Positions 43,188 to 56,494 of a stretch of 64,000 bases of DNA are shown piece by piece. Positions within the stretch are counted from its first letter, which is position 1; every line of letters starts with the position of its first letter. A program made the translations under genes and the position numbers. This DNA comes from Phaffia rhodozyma. Its lineage: Eukaryota; Basidiomycota; Tremellomycetes; Cystofilobasidiales; Mrakiaceae. The notes beneath the pieces are model-generated. The model did no database searches. It was not told the origin of the DNA and worked only from the letters and a program-made list of their open reading frames with translations. The stretch lies in contig JACGZH010000008.1 of assembly GCA_014706385.1 (NCBI GenBank), positions 248,001 to 312,000 of the forward strand, read 5' to 3'.

Positions 43188-46100
43188 TTAACAGACATCA
43201 ACTCTCAAGATATCCGAAAACCACACCTCCTTTCGTTCAACTTCTTCTTCCCTCTTCCTACTCTCCGCTCTCTTCTTCTTTTCTTTCTCCGAAAGACCTT
43301 GCTCTTCTTTACGGATCCTTCTGGTAGCCTTCCCACTTCCGTTTTTCAAAACATTCGTCAAGGAAGATGACGCCTCATTTCCAATTTCTTCAACTGCCGC
43401 TCTGAAATCGGCTACGCCGCTCGTCAAGACATTCACCGTAAAGACTGTGTCGACCGACGAATTTGGAGGGATCGCTCTACCAGGAGGAACAAGCATCAAC
43501 GAGTTAGAATGGATCATGTAAGGCGATGTTAAATTGGACGGGGACGTGTGTGCTGTAGGTGTGTTGGGAGATATGATGGACCAAGTGGGTTGGGAAGCAA
43601 GGATAGGGTTTAGAGAGGAAAGATGGATTAATGGTGAAATTGAGCGCGCTTTTAGTAAAGAACAATAAGGGAGGAAGATTGAGAGATATGAAAGTCAGCG
43701 AGGTCAAGATTTTTCTACAACCCTACGATTTGAAGAGGGGAAATGAGTGCGGGAAGGCCCCAGAAGCTTACCAAGGCGATTTCGAACATTGACTACGATA
43801 TCAAAGAACTCGTTGGACTGGACCGTAGATTGAACCAGACCCGTCTCTGAACGACCGTTTGGCACAACGCTCAATGAGACAGAGACTTCATCTACTCTTA
43901 AGACTTGTAGCATTGGCTCTGTTAATCGTTGAGATCGAAGAGATAATGTCCCTCTCTTTGATGTTCCAGGCTGTTGTATCCAATTGATATCTAATGTTAG
44001 TCGGAGAAGCAGAATCTCCATGTCAAGAGGGGACAAAATTGTACCAAGAGTCGACTTACTTCGCACCAAGAAGCTTTGATCAAGCTCAACAGTTCCTCCC
44101 TATACCAGAACAAGTTCCTGACAAGATCATCTTCCGACCCTGTTGCATTTGAAGAGGAAACCACGTATTGACGCTGCATCAAGCTCGGAATAGGCATAGC
44201 CGTTTGTTCAAATGGTAGAAGTACACGAGGGATGGAGATCACGACCCTGCATAAGATCAGCGCATACGAACGTTTCGACAGTTTTGTAAGCAGACTATTT
44301 CATAAACCCTATTGATAGACGAGCCGATGATGGCTTACCTTTCCGTACACCCGGGTGTGACTAGCCTCGTCGATGACTTCCGTTTTCGTCCTATCGGTGG
44401 TTCCCACATAAAATGAGTAAAATACACATAAGCAGATCACAATATCCATAAATGAGTGAACAGTCTCACCTTCGTAGACCTTTGTTGCCTCAAGCGTCAC
44501 TTCGAATGGCTGTCCATATACATTTCTTATATCAATCGCCACTAAGCATTGATCTTCTGGATCTTTCATCTCAAATCCGTCTTTGATCGAGGATTCCTCC
44601 TGACGATCTAGGGGTAGATCAACCGTTCTCTCAGTCAAAGACAAATTTGAGGATGTCAGACGGGCTCGAGAAGAGGTGAATGAAGGGATTCGCAGGATAT
44701 CGAGCGAGGTGCTTTCCAGGGTGTTGTATACCGACATAAGGATGGAAAGAGTGATCTGTCGGGTGTGGAAGATTGCACTAGGGTTTTCCGGAGATCGGTT
44801 GATCAAAGCATAGTCAATCTGGATCGATCCCCAGGTGCTATAAAACAGCGCGCGAGCGAGAACATCAAGTTAAGGATCTGGATTTTACTTTCACAGATCA
44901 CGAGGATGGAACTTGAAGGGACTGACCAGCCAACTTTTCCAAGACAACCAACATCAACAGTATATCTTCCCCTGGGAGGGATCTTGACGCTTTCTGGAGA
45001 TCGATCCCAGTTGAAAACAGGTCTCTTGATAAGATCAGCCTCGATTTCATGAAGCTCTCCAGGCGAGAGTTCGCCCTCTGCTATCTTCGCTTGCGCTGGC
45101 CCGGTAGTAGAATCCTGGAAAGATAACTTCACAAAATCTACAGGAACGTTCGACGTATTCTCCAAAGTAATTCGTATGAAAGATCTGACAGTCAAACATG
45201 ACTCGACACGTTAGCCTACAATACAAACGATGACCGAGACAGACCCAGGTTGATGGTCAGTCCACTTACTCTTCTCCGGCGTAGAGCATAATAGCTCCAT
45301 GCGTCAGACTGGTTCCTCTGATTCTCAACAACGGCTGCTCTGGAACGACCTCGCACGTCAGATAATTCGCCAACTCATCATCCTCCCCCAAACTCATCCG
45401 AGCTTTGACCTTCTCGGGCGCGTTGGCTAACCAGGTGCTTTCTCTCCTTTTCCTTTCTGTCGGTCGAGCGTTCAGCCCGGAAAGCTTGACGGTACGTTCC
45501 GTGTCCTTCCGGATACTTTCTCTCTTCTGTTGTCGTTTGATTTCTGCCGCGTCGTGTAGAGGAAGCATGAATTCTGCCTCAGAGCCATCCTGAAGACGGA
45601 TAACGCATCCTTGGACGACGAGTTGGCCATGCGAATGAGCAAATCCAGTGACTCGGAAAGTCTGGATAGAATTCGGATAGATCGTCGCGGAGCATGGGTT
45701 GGACGTAAATCCAACACCAAACGTACTGGTTTTAAAAGCAAACGGTATAGTCAAGTTTTGTATATAGACACAGAAGAATGCGAGAGAGAAGCTACCTTAG
45801 TCGAATGTTTTGAATTTGCAGCTCGAACCCGAAAGGATTTCTTAGCGTTACAAAAAATTCAGCATTGTCATTCTGAACGAGGGGAGTCTAAAAGAAAGGA
45901 GAGAAGACAGATCAGTTAACAGTGCACATCCTTTGTGGTAAACTTTTCTTCTCGATCAACACATGGCCATATCGGCTCAACACGTACAGTTCCTCCCTGA
46001 CCAGATGATTTTGAACGCGGGTTGAAGAGGAACGGATCTCTCAAAAGCCCTTTGGCTGAAGATGAAGAGGCGATCTCTCGATCCTGCATGGCATGCTCTA

Positions 46101-48970
46101 TAGGTTGATGGCTCGTTGGTAGTCTATGAAGTTCAAGATACATATCCAGTTCATTATAACCAATTAGATCAGAGGCTCTCGCGCTTTAGCTTTCCTCGCT
46201 TTAAACCAACAAAAAGAGACTCACGACCCAGCTTCGAGACTCAACACGATCCATCCCGGCCAAAACCGAAGTTGACTTTCAGGATTTAGTATGCCCCTAC
46301 GATGAGCGGTCGCCAGGCTACGGGAGAGAACCTGGCTCAGATAATTCTGCTCTGGAGGAGGGATCGATGGATAAAACACCCTGAGCATCGTTGTGGAGAT
46401 CCGAATGACTGAGTGGTAGTCTAATAGAAGAAAGAAATAAGGAGTTTGATCTCTAATTAGTTTGTTCAAGGGAAAGGACAGAGACAGGACCCAGCGACTT
46501 ACCAGGCAAGACTTCTCCTAGCGCAATCCCATCTCTCAAAACTCTCAAAACGAGATCTGACCAGCCAAACCTATCTTTCCCGGTGGCCTCTTCATCTAAA
46601 TACTCCTTCCCACCGACGAATTTTCTCTCTACGCTCTGCAACTTGTCGTTTTCGCTCTTTTCAGTCCCCTCCCAAAATGCACTCGAGCCCAAGCCGACTC
46701 CGTACCCTTCCAAAGTTCTCTCCATCAGTATGACTATTCCTTTGTTTCCTTCCATATCCATCACATCTCTGACTCCTATGCCCTCACCTAGCGAGAGATT
46801 TGAGCCTGCTCTGTCCTTTGCTTTCTGTGTGCTCCCGCCGACTGATGATGGACCTCCGCCATTAGAACTTCTAGCACTGACGACCCCATCCGCCAGACAC
46901 GCCAACAGCTCTCTCGCATAGAGACCTTCCTTCCGTCTGAGTCCAAGAGATCTCATCAGCTTGACGAGCACACTCAGAACGTGAATCCGTTCCTTCTGTT
47001 CGAGGCCTAACAACCAAGGTCCATGAGCGACCGACGCTTTGGCCGAGATCTCGGCGCGAGCGGCGACGATAGCTTTGGTTCGACAGGTCGTGCGATACGA
47101 GGGTGGATAGGCCCGACCCTCGGAAGAAGATGAGAAGAGGAAGGGAACCGTGTCCGGCCCGAGTTCACCCCCGGACAGAAGGATAAGCTCCAAAACCCGG
47201 GCCTGTCGGAGAGCGCACCAGGTATACATTGCCGGAAGTGGGTTCCGTGCTCCAGTGGGAGATGCTGGAAAAGGGGTCCTGTAAAAATGATAGGTGTTGA
47301 TTGCTTGGTTTAGGTTTCCTAGGATCTCTGCGTATTCTGTTGTCGTTACCCCTCCAGAACTTGTCGAGAAAGAGGAAGAGGTCGATGCTCCCAGGCTAGG
47401 CCCTGCCCGACCAGCGGAAGAAGGTCCTTTAGACTTGAGCTCCAGTAATAATATTGCGCTTCCCAGGATCTCCAATCCGTTCGCTAGCCAGATTGGATCG
47501 GTCATTGATTTATTGAAGATAGGCAGAGCCTCGTTGATGCTGGCGATGGCATCTCCCAGCCGACCGCTTAGTAGATACAAACTTGCCAACACAACATTCA
47601 ATCGCGCGCTTCCCACAACAGGCCCTCCTCCTGATGCCGGTGCGAGTGATGCCGACGAGGTGGGCAATGATGTCGCTGCCTGGCTGGTGGTGCTCGGGCT
47701 GGAGGACACCACTCTTTTTCTGCCGACTCCTCCCAGGCTTGTCTTGACAGGCCCTCCTCCTGTCCCAACACCGAATTCGGACGTCGGTGTCATCGGTGTT
47801 GGAGAGGCTGTTGTAGTACGAGCGGAAGCGGAGACCGAACGGTTGAAAGAAGGTGGGAAAGGAGGCAGTTGAGATGTCTGCGAGCTTAAAGTGTTGGACA
47901 AGACAGGAGGTGTGGGACTAGGGGAAGGAAAGATGGGTGGTGTCGACCCGCCATTCAGAGTAGACGATCGGAAGGGGTGAGGCTGGGAGTGAGATACGGG
48001 TACCGATGCTGAATGTGCCGTTCCTGGACGAGAGAAAGGAGACGAAGCTCTGGTTGGACCGGAGGGTACGGAGAATGAAGGGAGAAGCGATTGGTGAAGG
48101 TGGGCGTAACCAGACGGGGTTTCTAACGATGCAGCCTGTATGGTCGGTTGAGTAGAAGGAGAAACAAGAAGAAGAAGAACAAGAACAAGAACAAGAAGAA
48201 AAAACCTTGTTGAGAGAATAAGACGCAGAAAAAGAGTGCAGCTCGAAAGGTTCACTTACCAGATCGCTGAACTCTCCTAGAAGAGTTCCTACCAACTCTC
48301 CTATCATGGCTTCAATCAGCTCTCTCGGTTGACCAAGTCTAGGCAGCACGGTCACCCCGTTCCCTCCGACTTCTCCTGGACCACCGTCTATGACGACCTC
48401 GTTCAAACCGATCTCTATGCCGACTGTTCCGGTCGTCTCTTTGTCCGGACCACCATCTCTGGAGTTATCGTCTTCTCCCCCCACCCCAAAGCACTTTACG
48501 ACGAGCGGATGGCTGTCGTTCGATGGAAAGAGTTCTGCCAGTTTGTTGGAAAGCAGATGTGCGCCCAGAGGCAGTGATGGAGTACATGTATGATGGAGGT
48601 CGACTATCCCGATAAATATTAATGGTTTTACGCTAGGTCTGATGAGCGAGAGGGACTCTGTTGAGCCCAACGGTGGAAGCGAGTGGGAGTAGGTGAGATG
48701 AAGGGTATTATTGTTGTTGCTCTTGACGAGACCTGCTCCGGTAGCCGTCACAGAAGCAGAAGAAGCAGCCGAAGTAGGGAACGACGAGGATAGAGATGGA
48801 TAGAACCTGGACTTCTTATGGTTTGCATCCAGTGGGATATCTGCCTGGCTGAGTTGGGTGAACGAACCAAGGAGCTCTGAATACTTTGTCCAAGTCTCTG
48901 CCCGGACTTTGCCGAGCGGCACGATCAGCACTGGGATCTGTGCCAGACCGATGGGCGAGCAAGGATCCAT
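43188..48970 (-). CDS. TRS120: TRAPP II complex subunit Trs120 (TRAPPC9)
   Basis: Large trafficking protein of TRAPP II, the exchange factor for Rab11/Ypt31 at late Golgi. About a dozen exons; exon 1 is 48970-48260 (237 codons) and exon 2 48135-46503. Family signatures: start MDPCSPIGLAQIPVLIVPLG, ETWTKYSELL, IDLHHTCTPSLPLGAH-like region, RVFYPSIPPPEQNYLSQ, DNAEFFVTLRNPFGFELQIQNIRL, VTGFAHSHGQLVVQGCVIRL and a C-terminal immunoglobulin-like region. A long Ser/Pro/Thr-rich low-complexity stretch (from about 48100 to 47650) interrupts the TPR-like region. The last exon ends with a basic coiled segment (EKEKKKRAESRKREEEVERK) before DILRVDVC. Exon boundaries in the 3' half were not all fixed. Confidence 0.88.
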
Positions 48971-49265
48971 GGTGGGTACGGGTATCGTATGGTGTACTCA
49001 AGACAAACGTGCACTTGCCAACAAGAGAACAACACTTGGTCTATGTTCCAGTCCAAGAGCGAACGATGGGTTTTCTGTTGATGAGAGTGACGAGAGTGCC
49101 AGCTAGAAGGAAGATGTTGAGGAGATCATCAGAGAAATCCATAATGACCTGCTGCGCATTTGTAATGAGCGAACTACAAATATTACCTAATGATTCTTCC
49201 ATCTCACCCGCTCACTTCTCAGCCAACCATCACCCACATAGACCTGTACCCTTCTGATCGACACG
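48971..49265. other. Divergent promoter region, TRS120 / IGO1
   Basis: 295 bp between divergent ATGs. No distinctive motif seen. Confidence 0.45.
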
Positions 49266-50366
49266 ATGCTTCCCTCTCAAAAGGTAAGCAGACAGTTCGA
49301 CCAGACAAACAGCTCGTTGGGCTAGAGGCTGATCTGTTTATCTGTCCATTCGATGGGGGGGGGGGAAACAAATCTGCTGGCTGGTCTGTAGAACAAAGTG
49401 GACCTCTCCGTACGTCCTGGTGGCTTCTCTCTTCTTCCTCTCATCCTCTCTTTCTGGCACGAACATGCCTCGTCTGTTTTGACCAGTTATCCTCATCTCG
49501 AAATCCATAGTTGACCAGTCCTTGTCCTTCCTTCTCACTTTGGAACAGTCCTTGAACGAGGAGGAAAAGAAACTCTTTCAGCTTTACGGCAAGCTTCCAG
49601 CCAAGAAGAACCCACTGAACCGAATGCAGGTCAGACATTCTTCCTCGTACTAGGTTGTGCTTTAGTCTCTGGTCAGCTGACGGATGATCCTGCAACTTCA
49701 TTCAACGCCTGGCTTCCCGGTTGACATTCAAACGTTCTCTCCTTGGCCATCCTGTTTGAACACGCCTGGCTCTACTTATGATCCGTATGGATATCTTCGT
49801 ATACACATCTTGGCTAACACAGGAGCGGAAGTTCTTTGATTCCGGCGATTACGCCATGTCCAAAGCAGGCAAAGCAACCGGCCACATTGTCCAAGTTGGC
49901 ACAGCTATTCCAAAGCCTGAGACGTATGTTCATCCGTTTCCACTGTTGTGTGTGCTAGTCCCTTCCGCTCTTCGTCGTCTGATCAGATTGGATCAAACGA
50001 TTGTCTTTGCTTTCCTCGTCTCTCTGCAGAATTCCTCATTCTTCGGGAGGTCATATCCCTACGCTCTCCAGCTCGCCCGTCAAGGAGTCCATCATGGCCA
50101 GTCATATGGAAGGGTGTGTCTCGGCTGAAGCCCTTTCTATTTCTGATTTCTCCCGGGAAACAAACGTTGCTGACGGCAATCCACATGTTCTGAATATTGC
50201 TGATGACAGTTCTCCTACTAGACACGCTTCGTCCTCGTTGACTAACGTTTGAGCGGATCTCTTTTCTATCTAGTCTCCCAATCTGATCACCATCCCTGGA
50301 AACCGCGCAAGCCCATACGACTTCTTCACTCGCCCTCTTGCTGTCTCTTCTCTTCCGGATCGTTGA
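49266..50366 (+). CDS. IGO1: Endosulfine/Igo1 PP2A inhibitor
   Basis: Small disordered protein that, once phosphorylated by Greatwall/Rim15, inhibits PP2A-B55 at mitosis or quiescence. Six exons join in frame: 49266-49283, 49392-49409, 49549-49629, 49823-49923, 50030-50117, 50274-50366; 132 aa. Core: NKVDLSSLNEEEKKLFQLYGKL, then the phosphorylation motif KFFDSGDYAMSKAGKA. The C-terminal half has HSSGGHIPTLSSSPVKESIM, typical of fungal Igo1. The first two exons are 18 nt each. The exon 5 donor is a choice: GTCTCG at 50118 keeps frame into SPNLITIPGNRASP, while the stronger-looking GTGTGT at 50114 leads to an early stop. A G-run lies in intron 2 region near 49357-49368. Confidence 0.9.
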
Positions 50367-51000
50367 TGTATCTCCTCTCTACCTGCTCTCCATCACTGAT
50401 CGTACAAAATACAACAATGTTCTTCTGGGGAAAGCAGAACGTGCTTCGTGTTCCGTGTTTCATGCGAATCTCGACCGATCAAATCGACCATGTTATGTTT
50501 ATTCCCAAGAATGACCGCTCGTGCCTTTGTTGGAAATCTCTTTTTGTCTTGTTCACTTTTGTAATCTTCTTCTGGTCTTGTCCCAGTCAAACATTTTTTT
50601 CTCCCTTACTTCTCTTCTTCTCTATTATCTTGTGTCTGGTCCTCCTATTCAGCGGCTATCTTACAAACAATAACCTGGTCTTTCTTCAGAGGAAAGAACC
50701 TCCAGACACATGCGCGCTCTTACGTATGTGAAATTTTGTCTGTTTCTTTCTTCCTTTTGTTTTGTTTTTATGCGATCTGCTATTATTATATGGCTCGTTG
50801 ACTCGGTCGGTTCATAATCAGACCTTCTCTTTCTCCCTCTTCCTCTCCCTTTTTCTGTGATGTCAAAGACAAGCCAAACCCCCAAGAACAACTCATTCTT
50901 TGCTGTTCATCACTCTTGATTATTTGAAAGGGAAAAAAAAACTTGACATGTTCATCATCCGTTGTTGATGGTACGAATTCCGAGGGTTTCCTTCTCGTTA
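50367..51000. other. Spacer between convergent IGO1 and EMP24
   Basis: 634 bp, T-rich on the + strand (IGO1 3' UTR side). No ORF with family similarity seen. Confidence 0.5.
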
Positions 51001-52298
51001 CTAGATGACTCTCTTGACTTCAAAGAACGCCTGTATCCCAAAAGACACAACAGACACAACAGAAATAGACCCCAGGATGGTTTAGAATTTTAGAAACATG
51101 CCCGGATAGCTGAGAACAGATGGAAAGAGCAAACAAAAGACGACGACGACGACGACGATACCTTGAGGTAGTAGACTTGCCAGGCGCATACACCGATGAG
51201 GGCTAGTGCCTGGAAGATAGACCAGTATTTGATCCGAGAGTTTGTCGACTCGGCCGCTATCAAGGAGCAAGAGAACCATGGAAACCGGCGGTGAGACAGA
51301 GATTCCGCAGAAGAGGAAGAGAAAGCCGTAATGAACGTAAGGAGGGAGAGAAAAGAAACGAACTGTTTCGGTGGACTCTCTCCCTGACCACGATGTACTC
51401 CTGCTCATCCTTCACGTCCTGTAGACTATCAGCTAGCTCCCTGATCTGTCGCTCAATAGGCGCCGTTTGACCGTCATCGGCAATGTAGATCACTCCATGG
51501 ACGTTGAATCTGATCGAACAAGAGGGACATTTGAGAACAAGAGAAAAAGAAGCGGAGAGACAGAGCAAAGTGTTGAGTCGTGGACAAGACGCGTGCAGGA
51601 CGAACAAGCTTTCCCTGAAGATCAAGAGCGAAGCGACACAAAGGGCAGAAGGACGAGATAAAGCGGACGAACGAAACAATCTTGGGGGACATTGAGCTCA
51701 TCTCATTCGAGAAGCAGTATTGATACCTTCCATTCTGATCGGCTGTAAAAGAGTACGTCCCGGTAGGTTGACGATGTTGAGAATAGATGATGGTCGACGA
51801 CGGGTTCTTCAGCTAAATCACGATTAAAGCGGTTGCCGATCATTGTCATGCGCGTAGATGATGATCAGCATGGTATCAAACAAGCAGGGAGCAAGGAGAG
51901 AGAGAAAGAGAGAAAAGAAGAAATGGGACAAACCCAAAAGTCGATGTCTAAATGACCACCCTCTCCGACTTGATAGGTGACCGTCATCTGAATAGCCGAC
52001 AGACGATAGGCAACCGATAGACAGCAAGTATTGTCAGTAAACGGTTCGTTTCTGTCGGAGGCTCTACTGTGAATACGAGCTCGGCAGTCGAAGTAGACTC
52101 TAATCTCAATAGCTTGAAGGAAAAGAGGAGCAGAACCGGAGAGAACAATAAAGGGAACAGACAGACCTTGTCTTCTGTGTGAAGATCCTCAAAGAAGCAT
52201 TCTTTTGCACCAGCGGCGATCTCTATCGAGTGTGCTCTCGCCAGCGACAAGAAACACCCTAGCCCTAACACAAGCAGAGAAATCAAACGAGGAAGCAT
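51001..52298 (-). CDS. EMP24: p24-family COPII cargo receptor Emp24 (TMED2)
   Basis: Type I membrane protein cycling between ER and Golgi in COPI and COPII vesicles; helps export GPI-anchored proteins. Six exons; ends fixed at 52298-52167, 51987 onwards, and 51030-51001. Signal peptide MLPRLISLLVLGLGCFLSLARA, then GOLD domain with its disulfide cysteines in KECFFEDL and YQYCFSNEMSSMSPKIVSF, a coiled-coil neck (IERQIRELADSLQDVKDEQEYIVVRERVH), one membrane helix (WSIFQALALIGVCAWQVYYL) and cytosolic tail AFFEVKRVI with the di-Phe COPII signal. The hydrophobic C-terminal pair is the usual Emp24 ending. The first intron (52166-51988, 179 nt) is long for this window but K-to-M joining matches the family exactly. 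Confidence 0.93.
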
Positions 52299-52497
52299 AG
52301 ATTGGGATCTGGGAGATATTGTGTGTATAGAAACGAGGTAAGACTTGTTTGAACTCCAGAGTGATGAACGAGGCAGAGAGGTTGAAATACAAGATGAAGG
52401 AGGCAGGAAGGAGGTGTGTTGGGAAAGCCGCGGACGAGATGCACAACGCACTATGACTCTATATATCTATGTAAAAATTTCAATATAAATATCAACA

Positions 52498-52593
52498 GGC
52501 CGTTTGGCGGAGTGGTCTAACGCGGTAGCCTTGAATTTCAATCAAATCAGCTACTCTTCTCTGAAGGCGCAGGTTCAAACCCTGCAGCGGTCG
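52498..52593 (+). tRNA. tRNA-Ser (anticodon UGA) with 13-nt intron
   Basis: Cloverleaf drawn by hand: acceptor arms GGCCGTT and AGCGGTC (two G-U pairs) with discriminator G, D-stem GCG/CGC, anticodon stem GTAGC/GCTAC, T-arm GCAGG-TTCAAAC-CCTGC, and a serine-type long variable arm (CTTC/GAAG). The loop between the anticodon stems is 20 nt; removing 13 nt after position 37 leaves the loop CTTGAAA with anticodon TGA. It sits between EMP24 and YSH1. Confidence 0.93.
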
Positions 52594-52758
52594 TTTCTCT
52601 TTTCTTTCTTTTTCTTTGGATGGCTCTTTTTTCTTTCTCATCGTTTTCCATTCTTCATATTATCTTCTGTTGATTTCTCTTTCTCGTTAGACAGTCCCGT
52701 CTTCGCATGTTGTGCTTTCCACGATAACATTTACATTGATTCATCAGAGTACACATTT

Positions 52759-55700
52759 CTACATATCTAAATCGCCCTTCTCATCCGCCAGTCCTTCGTT
52801 CGTCGATGAACCTTCTGGCCTCACGAACGACTCCAACCCATTTCGCTCCTTGCCCTCTTCTGGTGTTCCGGACTGGCCAGACACAAGGCCGGTGGCCGAC
52901 TCAAACGCTACGTTAAGAGGTGTAGTCGTGGCGATAGCCATGGCGAGTACACCATGGACCCGGGTCGCAAAGCTAGTTGAACTCGCGCACGTTGTGGTCT
53001 GATAACCCAAAAAGTCCAGATACAAGTCGTCTGAGTTTATTACTCGAGAGCGGAGAAGGAAGAGAGAAAGAAAGAAAAAAGAGAAAGAGATACTGACCAT
53101 CGTCCAAATGTCAATCGAAGCCTCGTGAGCATCCACTTTGACCAAGATTGTCGGTCTCTTGACCCCCTCCTCCTGGTCTCCTCCGACCTTCCCACTCTGC
53201 TCTTCCCCGTTCGTCGAGTTCCGCCCGTCGTCACCTTCGAGAATGGCTTCCATACGACTCTCATCGACCTCTACTTTGACATCATCTCCAGACTCGTCTA
53301 TCTTTGCCACTGGATCCTCTTCAGATCTTTCAGCTTCGATCTCGGCCTTGTCTTCATTCAGGTCTCCGTTATCATCCTCATCTTCTGGCTTGATAGGACT
53401 TGTACTGGGAGGAGATATGTAGACTAGCTCGGCAGAGCCAAAGTGAGCGGTGAGGAAAGGAAGAACCCGGTCGATGTCAACCGTATTTGAGGATTTGGTC
53501 TCTCCTCCTGGAGGTACCGTTGGGTTATGCTGATGTGAATGCGAATGCGAATGCGAGTGTCGATGTTTCTTCGTAGTATCTGTAAGGATAGAGAAGAAAA
53601 GAAAAGCAAAACAGATGGCCAATCTCATCAGACATGTACGTCCGTAAACGGGAATGCGAAGAGAGTAAGGGTTTTACGTTTGACTGAGCTTCTGCTTTCT
53701 TCAATTCCGAGAATCAACGAGAGCGCTGCATCGGCGATCATGTCGCTACTCGTTCCTGCTATCCATTCGAGCGTAAGCTCTCGCTCTGTAACCAATTTTA
53801 GATCCACAGAGGACATGACCTAAAGACCAACAATCCTGATGTCAGTTTAATCACGGCTTTCCATTGTCTTTGTCTCTTCAAGATATTTGAAAACATATAG
53901 GTAAACGAAAGATAGTAAGGGAACGAACTCTGATGATCGGCGTTCCATTCTTGTCGGCACCTTCTTCAACCCCACCAAACATACCCTCCAGATGCCACTT
54001 GACCAAATCCCAACCGACATTCAGTCTGACATTCTGACGTTGTTTGATCTCACTCGTTTCCAATCCTGTAAAGTCCTTGAGGTCGGATGGATCCAGTAGG
54101 GTATACGAGAAATCTTTAGAGAGAAGAAGACCAGAAACGAGCTGGGATGTTGAAGGCGGTCGAGAAGCTAGTCGGCCGATAGCCTGAGATTTACATATAA
54201 AGACAACACGCGCAAGCAAACATGTACACACAAGAGGCCGTATCCTATTTAGTATTTGCGCCGCGGCAAGAGGAGACAAAGAAGGTTGCAGGAAGGAAGC
54301 AGTGTTTAGAAAAAGAAAAACTTACCTGAGCCATATGTTCCGTTCGAAGAACGATATCCAACTTTTCAGTATTCCGAGGAGAATGAATCTTGACGTCCCG
54401 CTCGTTGTGTTTTGCGTTCTTTTCTAGTTGGTTTCGAAGGTTAGCCATCTGGTGACGTTCTCCGTGGACGAGGACCTGTTGACAACAGTGATCAGTACGA
54501 TCTGACCAAGCTCAGCTTCGTGTCCCGTGATGGGTTGGGTTTGAAACGAGAATAAGAAATCAAGAAGGGAGTTCTCAATAACGTACGACGTGGGCCGCTC
54601 CGATCTGTTCGATAAACTCAGTGTTCTGAGTGCCATCAACATGCTGAGCGAACGAGACTGTCTCAATCGACATTCTTAGCGGAATTTTTTGGCCGTTGAG
54701 ACCTTCGATATCTTCTAGTCCTGTCTTGTCGGTGATATGCTAAAATGCGTGAACCGCCAAGAGGGCGGGCCCAGTAATAAAGGGTTGAAAACAAGTTTAA
54801 GCAGGAAACCCCGAAGAAAGGGAAGAGAAACGACAGAGACTTACTCTGGCCATGGACCCGGTGGTCGAGTAACCAGTGAGGATTAACCCGTTCTTACTTT
54901 CTGGCGCCCATTTTTCCAACAACTGTCTACTTGGCCCTGCATGCATCAAACCCGGACTAGCCAACATCACACACGGCCCATCATCTTTCCATCTGGCAAC
55001 GTCTCTGAGGTGGGAAATGTGTTTAAACTGAAATGGATTCTCATGCTTGCTGAAGGTGGATCGGATGGAGGGATTCATTGAGTGGATGTATTGCTTGTAG
55101 ACCTCCATGCATTGACGGGCAAGATGAGATCCGTAGTAGATCGGAATTGAGTGAAGGTCCGGATTTTTAGACCAGTATTCATCTAGGATTAACAGAAGCT
55201 CAACAGCCGAGCCAGCAACGAATACAGGGAGAAGACATCGACCACCTCTGCGGACGATCTTCTGTACTTCGTCTAAGCAGGAGAAGAAATAGGTGGGAAA
55301 AAAGTTAGCGGAGTTCAACAAGCGCTCGCTCTGTGATTCAACTAAATCAACTTCAGATACGGCAAAATCACTTACTGAGGAACCTTGATTCCTTATCTTG
55401 TCTGTTCTCCAGCGCCATCGTACCGAACGTGCTCTCCCCAATCATCACATCCGGCCTCTCTAGCGGAATCTCTGCTGGCACAAGATGCCTATCGATCTCT
55501 CTACTGACATCTCCAGTGTAAAGAATCTTGAGTCCGGCAATCTCGATCATGAACATCGAAGCGCCAAGGATATGACCGGCATGGTAAGGGGTAAAATGAA
55601 TTCCTCCGGGAAGATGTATCGATTGATGGTAGTCTACCGTTTGAATAGCAGACAGGGAGGACAGTACGTCGGACTCAGAGAAGAGCGCGTCATCCGTCGC

Positions 55701-56494
55701 ATTTGAACGTCTGCAGGAGTACATGTTGTTAGACCATCAAACGATTCAACGGAAGGGTGCTATAGAAGAGAAAGAGGTGAAGACTGACGAGCGAACACGG
55801 ATGAAATCTTGCATAATGTACCGATAGATTCCTTTCGTCGCGTGGGTCATGTATACCTTACCAGGTCCGTCCCGGAAGTTTGTCTGCAGGCCAAATGAAC
55901 AAGAGCGATATCGATTTGGAAATTTCAGCAGTATCAGCGAGAGTACATCGAAGAAAATTCAGGCGAAGAGTAGACAATATCGATGACCGTTCGGCCCTCT
56001 TTATGACAACCCGACCACTAGAAAAGAAACAAAGGTGAAACCTACCTTTTCCATGATATAGGCAACCCCTCCGGCATGGTCCAGATGGGCACTGCATACG
56101 AAACGCTAAAAGACTGCATCAACGACTGATCTCATAACTCCAATCGTATGAACCTGAAAGCCATAGAGAAAGAGACCACAAAGAGAGAGAGGATGATATA
56201 GACTGACTGAGTGATCAGCAACACGTCGACCGTACTCCAATCCAGCTCATCTACGAACGGTAAACTGGGCAAGCCATGAGCACCTGGGTCTACACCTGCA
56301 TCGCAAACGATCGTCCGACCTCGATGTTGGATGACACAACATGATCTCCCAACCTCCTGGCCTGCTCCGAGCATGGTGACCGAAACCGTTAACGAGTCAT
56401 ATGGCAGAGGCGCCGCTTCAGGTTGAGGCGGCGTGTGCGGTCGTTTTCGATGATGGGGTAGCGGAGAAGGCTGGTTGAACCTTCTTGGAGGCAT
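52759..56494 (-). CDS. YSH1: Pre-mRNA 3'-end endonuclease Ysh1 (CPSF73)
   Basis: Metallo-beta-lactamase/beta-CASP nuclease that cleaves pre-mRNA at the poly(A) site. About eleven exons; exon 1 is 56494-56208 and exon 2 56091-56046. Their junction rebuilds the zinc motif as ITHAHLDHAGG (H-x-H-x-D-H). Further blocks: MLGAGQEVGRSCC, KVYMTHATKGIYRYIMQDF, FTPYHAGHILGASMFMIEI, ILYTGDVSREIDRHL, VMIGESTFGTM, GGRCLLPVFVAGSAVELLLIL, CVMLASPGLMHAGPSRQLLE, GLILTGYS and VLVHGERHQM. The C-terminal domain (after about 54200) is longer and acidic, with a His/Ser repeat (KKHRHSHSHSHSHQH) and Asp/Glu-rich stretches before the Cys-containing end. The function is secure; the last exons are less conserved. Confidence 0.94.

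Noticed and set aside
47294..47872. 192-codon + strand ORF
   Set aside because: Antisense of the Ser/Pro-rich stretch of TRS120; no independent evidence.
52500..52770. 88-codon + strand ORF starting MAEWSNAVALN
   Set aside because: Its start is the tRNA-Ser gene read as protein.
56046..56113. Apparent loss of the first His in the YSH1 zinc motif (reading SAHLDH)
   Set aside because: An acceptor 14 bases further in (before 56091) joins to the previous exon and restores HAHLDH.
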